Assembly: GCA_009392075.1 (NCBI GenBank)
Contig: VFHG01000152.1
Coordinates: 1 to 11,170, forward strand
Source of the DNA: SAR202 cluster bacterium
Lineage (GTDB): Bacteria > Chloroflexota > Dehalococcoidia > UBA3495
Direction of reading: 5' to 3'
DNA length: 11,170 bases
The position numbers were made by a program, and so were the translations under genes. Below the pieces are notes generated by a model. That model saw only the letters and a program-made list of their open reading frames with translations, ran no database searches and was not told the origin of the DNA. Shown here piece by piece: positions 1 to 5,248 of the stretch (position 1 is its first letter; each line of letters starts with the position of its first letter).

Positions 1-395
1 TGGAGATGGCGACACCGGGTGACTATGTGGTCATCATGGCCTACATCCCGCAATCTTCTGCGGTTGATTCTGCCTTGGAGGACCTGCGCCGCAGGGTGAC
101 GGAGAGGTTTGGAATCGCAACGACTATGGGATACGGGCCACGGTTCCTGCACTCCACCGGCCAACTACACAAAGGCGGCCCAGCGTCGGGGCTGTTTCTG
201 CAGATCACGGCTGAACACGCCCAGAGCGTCGATATTCCAGGGACGCCGTTCACCTTTAGCGCGCTGGCCGATGCTCAAGCCTTGGGAGACCTTCAAGCGC
301 TGCGGGCGGCCGGACGCCGTTCTATACGCGTGGACGTTGGGAGCAGCCCAGAGCAGGTTATACGCAAGATGACTAAAGAATTGGCCTCTGCCTAA
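1..395 (+). CDS. tal-pgi: Bifunctional transaldolase/glucose-6-phosphate isomerase, C-terminal end (5' partial)
   Basis: The reading frame is open from the left edge of the window and ends in TAA at 393-395, so only the last ~130 residues are present. The stretch GYGPRFLHSTGQLHKGGP followed by FLQIT, and later DIPGTPFTF and ALGDLQALRAAGRR, is the C-terminal signature of the phosphoglucose isomerase (SIS-fold) half of transaldolase/PGI fusion proteins. These act in the cytoplasm in the non-oxidative pentose phosphate pathway and upper glycolysis, interconverting glucose-6-phosphate and fructose-6-phosphate. The ATG at 6 is internal and is not the true start. Whether the transaldolase half is really fused upstream cannot be seen here; a stand-alone PGI of the same lineage is the alternative. 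It converges with the minus-strand gene at 482-757, and a strong hairpin lies between them. Confidence 0.82.
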   Translation, partial: EMATPGDYVVIMAYIPQSSAVDSALEDLRRRVTERFGIATTMGYGPRFLHSTGQLHKGGPASGLFLQITAEHAQSVDIPGTPFTFSALADAQALGDLQALRAAGRRSIRVDVGSSPEQVIRKMTKELASA

Positions 396-410
396 AACAA
401 GGTGCTGTAT

Positions 411-453
411 TAAAAGGGTAGGGGCACGGCATTGCCGTGCCCCTACCCTTTTA
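411..453. terminator. Perfect 20-bp hairpin, probable bidirectional terminator and/or dispersed palindromic repeat
   Basis: Arm 411-430 (TAAAAGGGTAGGGGCACGGC) is the exact reverse complement of 434-453, with a 3-nt ATT loop. The outer edge is A4/T4, so each strand reads a GC-rich stem ending in a T-run, as in an intrinsic terminator working in both directions. It lies between the stop codons of two convergent genes (395 and 482), where such a terminator is expected. A stem this long and perfect also fits a dispersed REP-like or miniature mobile element. The two readings are not exclusive. Confidence 0.7.
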
Positions 454-481
454 TCGGTATCGATTCTTATTCTGTGGTCGG

Positions 482-757
482 TTACTCGACGTCCATGAAA
501 ACTGTGTTGCTGTCAGTGGAGTCAAGACGCTGACCGATTACTGTTTGGTACTCCGCCGAGTTGTGCCACTTCCGGGACTGTCCGCTACTTTCAAACTCGA
601 CCACAATGATGCCCATCGGGGCCCAGTCGCCGTCCGCAGCTTCGATGTTCGTGCTGAAAAACAGCGGCTTACCGCCAATTTTCTCAATCGTTGGCAGGGC
701 AACTTGCTGATACGCCCCAAATGCCTCTCCGTCTTTGATTGCGTGAACCATTCCCAT
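482..757 (-). CDS. DUF1330-like small protein (ferredoxin-like alpha/beta barrel fold)
   Basis: A 91-residue protein. Residues ~8-33 (DGEAFGAYQQVALPTIEKIGG), the central D44-W45, and the segment VVEFESSGQSRKWHNSAEYQ (52-71) follow the DUF1330 pattern of an E/D-x-[YF]-x-x-Y helix, an IGG turn, a xVVxEF strand and W-x-x-S-x-E-Y. Members are small, cytoplasmic, ferredoxin-like-fold proteins, usually of unknown function; no catalytic role can be assigned. The chosen ATG (757) has AGGA about 7 bases upstream. The frame is open a little further upstream (to a TGA at 793-791), reading IPGYF just before the ATG. That resembles the family's usual first strand, so a slightly earlier non-ATG start such as ATT at 772 is possible. 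It lies 80 bp downstream of the sulfurtransferase on the same strand and may share its transcript. Confidence 0.68.
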   Translation of the reverse strand: MGMVHAIKDGEAFGAYQQVALPTIEKIGGKPLFFSTNIEAADGDWAPMGIIVVEFESSGQSRKWHNSAEYQTVIGQRLDSTDSNTVFMDVE

Positions 758-837
758 GAAATATCCTGGAATCGTTTTCTCGTTCTCTATTCAGTTTGGT
801 CTGATTTGGTTAGATCTGCGACCCGGTTAGATGCGGG

Positions 838-1662
838 TTATACCTCTAAGGGTGTGTCCTCCAGGTTTGCCCACTCACCCATGGACCCGTCGTAGTTCTT
901 TGTGCTGTTGAAACCGGCCAATTGCATGACGAACAGACTGTTCGCCGCTCGTATGCCACCTTGTCAATAAGTGTAGACATTCTTGTCGGGAGTGATACCG
1001 TGCTCCGTCAGTATCCGTAGAATCTCGGCGGCCGGTTTAAACTCGTTAGTGTCCGAGTCCATCAGGTTGAACCATTCAAGGTGCACGGCTCCAGGCACGT
1101 GACCGGCGCGCTTGTTGCCGCGGGTCATGCTGCCGCCCCATTCGCCGTCGCTGCGCACGTCCCAGATCACCGAACCGCCGACTTCGCAGGCTTCCTTGAG
1201 TTCATCGACCTTCACTAGTTTGGAGTCGTCGTACTTGGGAGTGAAGGTGACTGACTTTATCTTGGCTCGGCCAAAGTCCACTGTCCCGCCGTTGGCGATC
1301 CAGGCCCGCCATCCCCCGTTCAGGATCTTAACGTTGGTGTGGCCGTAGGTGTTGAGTGCCCACCAGAGGCGGGCCGCGGTCAGGCTGCGAGAATGGTCGT
1401 AGGCGATCACCAACGTCTCGTCGCCGATGCCCAGGCCCTCGCACATGGCTTTGAACTGTTCCGGATTCATTAAGAACAACCGGCCCGAGTCCGGGTCTTT
1501 CTCGTAGTTGTCCGGCACTAAGACCGCGCCGGGTATGTGGCCGCGGGCGTAGGCGGCATCGACTTCGCAGTCGACAATCACAACGTTGGAATCGTTTTTA
1601 TGGGCATCCACCCAGGCGGAGTCCACCAAGAGTTCTGGGCGTGCGTATCCCTCATTCGCCAT
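838..1662 (-). CDS. Two-domain rhodanese/thiosulfate sulfurtransferase, predicted selenoprotein (TGA = Sec233)
   Basis: Predicted 274-residue sulfurtransferase of the thiosulfate/3-mercaptopyruvate family, which moves sulfane sulfur from a donor to a thiophilic acceptor through an active-site persulfide. Domain 1 (~8-125) has GHIPGAVLVP (41-50) and YDHSRSLTAARLWW, with Asp89 where the inactive domain usually lacks Cys. Domain 2 (~150-274) has VRSDGEW, GHVPGAVHLEW (187-197) and then TY-[TGA]-QGGIRAA. The TGA at 966-964 replaces the catalytic Cys codon. Beyond it 41 codons remain open and homologous (LFVMQLAGF, NYDGSMGEW) to TAA at 840-838, giving the usual full family length of about 280. Start ATG 1662 has GGGAGG just upstream and follows a good promoter. 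The ATG at 1719 falls at or before the predicted transcript start. Read conventionally, the protein would stop at residue 232 without its nucleophile. Alternatives are a recent nonsense mutation or a sequence error. Confidence 0.85.
924..956 (-). other. SECIS-like hairpin downstream of the UGA
   Basis: In the mRNA sense the UGA is followed by a fold with a lower stem GCAU (956-953) / AUGC (927-924), a 6-nt left bulge (952-947) and an 8-bp upper stem (946-939 with 935-928, one G-U pair). The apical loop is GUC at 938-936 (AGUCU if the closing A-U is open). About 25 nt separate the UGA from the loop G. Bacterial SECIS elements lie inside the coding region just after UGA and expose a G-U in a small apical loop for SelB; the E. 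coli fdhF loop GGUCU is similar. Pairing was worked out by hand without an energy calculation. Confidence 0.55.
964..966 (-). other. Candidate selenocysteine codon (UGA)
   Basis: The in-frame TGA is flanked by VYTY before and QGGIRAAN after, precisely the catalytic-loop position that is Cys in this sulfurtransferase family (Y-C-x-G-G-I-R-A). Cys/TGA pairing at a redox nucleophile with conserved coding on both sides is the classical sign of a bacterial selenoprotein. TGA works as an ordinary stop in acs (4856-4858), and I saw no other in-frame TGA with conserved sequence downstream. Confidence 0.8.
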
Positions 1663-1719
1663 TGGTCCTCCCGGGCCTATTGAGCCGTACCGGTCCAGTC
1701 TCAGAATTAGAGTCAGCAA

Positions 1720-1748
1720 ATTGTAGGCGATGAAGTTTGGGCGGTCAA
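1720..1748 (-). promoter_or_regulatory. Predicted sigma-70 promoter of the sulfurtransferase gene
   Basis: On the minus strand TTGACC (1748-1743) and TACAAT (1725-1720) are separated by exactly 17 bp, each matching 5 of 6 consensus bases. Transcription would start near 1713, some 50 nt before the ATG at 1662. This argues against the upstream ATG at 1719. Confidence 0.6.
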
Positions 1749-1756
1749 CATTGTTG
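1746..1756. promoter_or_regulatory. Small palindrome overlapping the -35 box, possible operator
   Basis: CAACA-T-TGTTG is an 11-bp perfect palindrome that covers half of the sulfurtransferase -35 hexamer and lies 35 bp upstream of the opposing -35. The position suits a regulator of one or both divergent genes, but a palindrome this short can arise by chance. Confidence 0.25.
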
Positions 1757-1790
1757 CGGGCTTAGGCGCGGTCCACGAGGGTGGCTTACC

Positions 1791-1819
1791 TTGCCTGGGT
1801 AGTATGGGGCAGGTAGAAT
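1791..1819 (+). promoter_or_regulatory. Predicted promoter of the monooxygenase-acs operon
   Basis: TTGCCT (1791-1796) and TAGAAT (1814-1819) lie 17 bp apart, matching 4 of 6 and 5 of 6 consensus bases. Transcription would start near 1826. This is the forward half of a divergent promoter region whose reverse half serves the sulfurtransferase. Confidence 0.45.
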
Positions 1820-1882
1820 AGGGCCACCAAAAACCAATACCGGCAGACCATGCTGTCCGCCGGACCGGAGCCTCCACCATCC

Positions 1883-2932
1883 ATGAAATTCGGTATGTTT
1901 GTCTTGCCTTCCTGGCCCCAGCGGGACCCTTCTCACCAGGGCCGCCTCTACCACGAAATGATCGAACAGATACAGTACGCAGAGGAGTTGGGATTCGAGT
2001 CCGTCTGGTTAGCTGAGCATCACTTCACCCGCTTCGGCATCGTTCCATCCGCTCTGCCACTGGCAACCTACGTTGCTGGCCAGACCAAAAAGATTCGCAT
2101 CGGCACGGGGGTGAGCGTCCTAAACTTCCACGACCCGGTGTTCATGGCCGAGGAGACCGCCATGATGGACCTCTTGAGCGATGGCCGCCTGGACTTTGGG
2201 ATCGGCCGTGGACAGGTGGTTTATGAGTACGCTAACTTCAAAGTCGACTACGAGACCAGGACCCAGCGGTTCAATGAGATCGTAGACATCATCCTGGGCC
2301 TTTGGAGTACGCCTGGGTTCACCTACCACGGAGACCATTACCAGGTGGACGACCTTACGATAGCGCCCACGCCAATCCAGAAACCCCATCCACCCATGTA
2401 CCTGGCGGTGTCCAGGACGCCGGGCACCATCGACGATGCTGTGTTCCGCGGCCTGCCCATGCTCACCAGCGCCAACACCCCGAATGCGGACGTGCTCGGA
2501 CTACGGGACCTGTACGCAGCCAAGTGCGCTGAGGCGGGCGTGGCGCCCCGATGGGAGGACATGCCCTTCTTCCGGGTGACCTACGTGGCCGAGGACCAGA
2601 AAACGGCCGAGAAAGACCCTCATGAGGCCATGGACTGGGTGGCCGACCTGAACGGATACCGCCGCACCCTCAAAGGGGGCAGCGAGATCTACGCCGATCT
2701 GGACAATTGGGTCAAAACCCGGCCCGAGGACCCACCCAGCTATGATTCGAGGCTGAAATCCACCGCCTACTTCGGCACCCCAGACTGCGTGGTGGAAGGC
2801 ATCCAACGACTGCGCGACCAGCACAATGTTCAGTACTACACCGCCCACTTCTCCTATGGCAGCATGGAGCACGACAAAGTGATGCGCTCCATGAAACTTT
2901 TCGCCGAAGAAGTGATGCCAAAATTCCGATAG
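1883..2932 (+). CDS. Luciferase-like (LLM class) flavin-dependent monooxygenase
   Basis: A 349-residue TIM-barrel protein of the bacterial luciferase family. These enzymes use reduced FMN or F420 and O2 (or hydride transfer) on organic substrates. Visible family marks are the N-terminal strand MKFGMFVLPSW, the LAEHHF motif (43-48), IRIGTGVSVLNFHDPVFMAEE (71-91), and DLLSDGRLDFGIGRG (96-110) near the flavin phosphate site. Also seen are a YHGDHYQ/PTPIQKPHPPMYLAVS segment and a C-terminal FGTPDCVVEGIQRLRDQ helix. Length is normal. The frame opens at ATG 1850, but ATG 1883 is preferred because the family begins at MKFG; its ribosome site is weak (GGAG, 12 bases away). The substrate cannot be read from sequence. 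Only 21 bp separate it from acs, so the two are probably one operon, which suggests its product may be broken down to acetate. That link is inference. Confidence 0.85.
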   Translation: MKFGMFVLPSWPQRDPSHQGRLYHEMIEQIQYAEELGFESVWLAEHHFTRFGIVPSALPLATYVAGQTKKIRIGTGVSVLNFHDPVFMAEETAMMDLLSDGRLDFGIGRGQVVYEYANFKVDYETRTQRFNEIVDIILGLWSTPGFTYHGDHYQVDDLTIAPTPIQKPHPPMYLAVSRTPGTIDDAVFRGLPMLTSANTPNADVLGLRDLYAAKCAEAGVAPRWEDMPFFRVTYVAEDQKTAEKDPHEAMDWVADLNGYRRTLKGGSEIYADLDNWVKTRPEDPPSYDSRLKSTAYFGTPDCVVEGIQRLRDQHNVQYYTAHFSYGSMEHDKVMRSMKLFAEEVMPKFR

Positions 2933-2953
2933 CCGTCAGCTAAGGAGCTACCT

Positions 2954-4858
2954 ATGGTCCAGCAAGGACAGATCGACCACCTACTCCAAGAGACCGGCCA
3001 GATTCTGCCGCCTCCAGCCTTGGTGCAACAGGCCTACCTACAGGACCACGAAGCTGAATACAAAGATTCGGTGGAGAATCCCGAGGCTTTTTGGGAGCGC
3101 GTGGCCAAAGAATTGGACTGGTCCAAGCCCTGGGACAAGGTGTTTGAGTGGAACTATCCCACCTTCAAATGGTTCCTGGGCGGCAAGTGCAATATCACGT
3201 CCAACGCTTTAGACCGCCACCTGGCCAACGGTAACAAGAACAAGGCGGCATTCATCTTCTTGGGCGAGGACGGATCGGAGCGTGTGTTCACCTACGGTCG
3301 GTTGGCGCAGATGGTCAACCGTTTCGCCAATGGCCTAAAATCCCTTGGGGTGAAGAAAGGCGACCGTGTGGTCATCTATATGCCGCTCTCACCCGAGGGC
3401 GCCATCGCCATGCTGGCCTGCGCCCGCATCGGAGCGGTGCACAGCGTGGTCTACGCTGGGTTCAGCGTCGGTTCGCTGCGGGGTCGGATATTGGACGCCC
3501 AGGCAAAGGTGGTCATCACCGCCGACGTCGGCTATCGGAGGGGCAACGAGGTCGACTTGAAGGGCATCTGCGACCAGACCGTCGATGGCATGGACCTGGT
3601 TGAACACGTGGTGGTCTGGAGCCGAAAGGGGCCGCCGGAGAACCCTGGAGCCAGAGATGTCGACTTCGACCAATTGATGGCTGAAAGCAGCATCCACTGT
3701 CCGGCCGAGGAGATGGATTCCGAGGACCCGCTGTATATCCTCTACACCAGCGGCACCACCGGCACACCCAAGGGCGTGCTCCACGTCCACGGTGGCTACA
3801 TGGTGGGTACCTACTACCACTTCAAGACCTTTTGGGACGTTAAGGACGACGACGTTTTCTGGTGCACATCTGACATCGGCTGGGTTGTGGGCCACAGCTA
3901 TATCGTCTACGCGCCGTTGGTAGCCGGGGCTACCACGGTCTTTCGCGAGGGGGCCATCGACCATCCGAACCCGGGAGTCTTCTACGAGATTATCGAGAAA
4001 TACGGCGTAAACGTCATGTTCACCGCGCCGACTCTACTGCGCATGCTAATGCGCTACGGCGAAGAATACGCCCAGAAATATGACCTTAGGTCGCTGCGGT
4101 TCTTGACCTGCGCCGGCGAACCACTCAATCCCGAGGCCCTGAAGTGGACCTACGAGTTCATCTGCGGCAACGGCGAGTGGGGCCATATCGTGGACAACTG
4201 GTGGCAGACCGAGACCGGCGGCCCCTGCCTGGGCACCCCGGCCACCTTGCCGGTCAGACCGGGCCGGGTGGGCGTCGCGATGCCCGGAGCTTCCTTGGAC
4301 ATCGTAGACCGGGAAGGACAGCCCATCACCGAGCCGGACAAGGGCGGGTTTCTGGTGATCACCAAGCCGTTCCCCCACTTCTACCGGACCGTGTTCGGCG
4401 ACCCCGAACGCTACGCCAAGGATTGGAACACTATCCCCGGCGTCTACCTCACCGGCGACGTGGCCCTTCGCGACGACGACGGCTATTACATGGTGGTGGG
4501 CCGCGCCGACGATGTATTGAATGTGGCTGGCCACCGCATCGGCTCGGCGGAGGTTGAGAGCGCGTTGGTTTCCCACTCCGCTGTAGCAGAGGCAGCGGTC
4601 ATTGGAAAGCCTGATGAACTTCGCGGTGAGGTCATCAAGGCCTTCGTAACCCTGCGCATGGGCCAAGAGGGGTCCGACGAAATGATTGCGGCCCTGAAAC
4701 TACACGTCCGTGAACAACTGGGTCCCATCGCAGTACCCGCCGACTTGGAATTCATGCCTACGCTGCCCAAGACCCGCTCGGGCAAGATCATGCGCCGCCT
4801 ACTAAAAGCCAACGAGCTGGGACTGGACCCGGGGGACATCACGACTCTGGAGGAGTGA
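2954..4858 (+). CDS. acs: Acetyl-CoA synthetase (AMP-forming)
   Basis: A 634-residue member of the acyl-adenylate-forming superfamily, close to the usual ~650. It activates acetate with ATP to acetyl-AMP and then acetyl-CoA in the cytoplasm. Seen in order: the ACS N-terminal domain (YKDSVENPEAFWERVA, WSKPWDKV, WFLGGKCNITSNALDRHL), the P-loop YTSGTTGTPKG (~263-273), the aryl/acyl site DNWWQTETGG (~415), the TGD motif (~501), the hinge GRADDVLNVAGHRIGSAEVE, and PKTRSGKIMRR with Lys611. Lys611 contacts ATP and is the usual site of reversible acetylation. All key residues are present. Start ATG 2954 has AAGGAG seven bases upstream. It follows the monooxygenase by 21 bp. The C-terminus (GDITTLEE) is intact although a repeat element begins on the base after the stop codon. 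A propionyl-CoA synthetase is a less likely alternative. Confidence 0.95.
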   Translation: MVQQGQIDHLLQETGQILPPPALVQQAYLQDHEAEYKDSVENPEAFWERVAKELDWSKPWDKVFEWNYPTFKWFLGGKCNITSNALDRHLANGNKNKAAFIFLGEDGSERVFTYGRLAQMVNRFANGLKSLGVKKGDRVVIYMPLSPEGAIAMLACARIGAVHSVVYAGFSVGSLRGRILDAQAKVVITADVGYRRGNEVDLKGICDQTVDGMDLVEHVVVWSRKGPPENPGARDVDFDQLMAESSIHCPAEEMDSEDPLYILYTSGTTGTPKGVLHVHGGYMVGTYYHFKTFWDVKDDDVFWCTSDIGWVVGHSYIVYAPLVAGATTVFREGAIDHPNPGVFYEIIEKYGVNVMFTAPTLLRMLMRYGEEYAQKYDLRSLRFLTCAGEPLNPEALKWTYEFICGNGEWGHIVDNWWQTETGGPCLGTPATLPVRPGRVGVAMPGASLDIVDREGQPITEPDKGGFLVITKPFPHFYRTVFGDPERYAKDWNTIPGVYLTGDVALRDDDGYYMVVGRADDVLNVAGHRIGSAEVESALVSHSAVAEAAVIGKPDELRGEVIKAFVTLRMGQEGSDEMIAALKLHVREQLGPIAVPADLEFMPTLPKTRSGKIMRRLLKANELGLDPGDITTLEE

Positions 4859-5111
4859 CGGAAATCCCCCTTAATCCCGCTTTATGAAGGGGGCTACGTT
4901 TTCCATTTTTCATTGCCATGCAGCATCAATGCGTAATTCCAGCCCGTCCCAATGTCATCCTGAGTGAAGCGAAGGATCTGCCAAGTTGACGATTGCAAGA
5001 TTCTTCGTCGGCCTACGGCGCTCCTCAGAATGACAGTGTTGTGGCAAGGTATCTCGGTCGTGGTGATCGCCGTCTCCCCCTTTCGTAGAGCGGGATTAAG
5101 GGGGATTTCCG
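4859..5111. mobile_element. MITE-like element with ~35-bp terminal inverted repeats
   Basis: Left end 4859-4893 and right end 5076-5111 are inverted copies. The first 23 bases (starting CGGAAATCCCCCTTAATCCC) are identical, and the rest differs by two substitutions and one added base. Each end is itself partly palindromic (CCCCCTT...AAGGGGG). No open reading frame inside resembles a transposase, so the unit would be non-autonomous, or alternatively one giant cruciform-forming intergenic repeat. It begins directly after the acs stop codon, and its left stem may serve as the operon terminator. I see no clear target-site duplication. Confidence 0.6.
4953..5035. repeat. Nested palindromic repeat (TGTCATCCTGAG type)
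   Basis: Outer arms are TGTCATCCTGAG (4953-4964) and CTCAGAATGACA (5024-5035), 11 of 12 bases complementary. Inner arms are CGAAGGATCT (4970-4979) and AGATTCTTCG (4998-5007), 9 of 10 complementary. The core has the look of the short TGTCATyCTGAG/CGAAGrATCT interspersed palindromes found in many bacterial genomes. It sits wholly inside the larger inverted-repeat element, as if one repeat had inserted into another. Confidence 0.6.
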
Positions 5112-5208
5112 CGCTTCAACGCCAAAGTCGTCCGTTCCCTCAGTTATTGAATGGTAGAATGAGTTCACGACTCACCCGCGCTTGGATAGCGTGCCAGAAT
5201 AAAAAATA

Positions 5209-5228
5209 AGCGGCGCAATCGTGCCGCT
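5209..5228 (+). promoter_or_regulatory. Hairpin in the leader of the ABC transporter gene
   Basis: AGCGGCGC (5209-5216) pairs with GTGCCGCT (5221-5228), 8 bp including one G-U, around an AATC loop. It ends 20 bases before the ATG and just upstream of the ribosome site, with no T-run, so it is not a terminator. It could affect translation start; its role is unknown. Between 5112 and 5208 I see only weak promoter-like matches (for example TTGGAT at 5182). Confidence 0.35.
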
Positions 5229-5248
5229 CTGAAACATAGGTGGAGCCC

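Noticed and set aside
821..838. ACCCG/CGGGT dyad at the 3' end of the sulfurtransferase as a terminator
   Set aside because: The stem is only 5 bp, overlaps the stop codon and has no T-run, so it is too weak to call.
437..895. 152-codon open frame on the plus strand
   Set aside because: It begins in the hairpin and runs antisense to the DUF1330-like gene and the sulfurtransferase C-terminus; its translation resembles no family I know.
964..966. Reading the TGA as a pseudogene-making nonsense mutation or a frameshift
   Set aside because: No frame change is needed, the 41 codons after it are homologous and free of other stops, and the TGA falls exactly on the catalytic Cys codon. Sequence error cannot be excluded from one read of the sequence, but it is the less likely explanation.
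4964..5209. 81-codon open frame after acs
   Set aside because: It lies mainly within the nested inverted-repeat element, has no ribosome site and its translation is simply the repeat read through.
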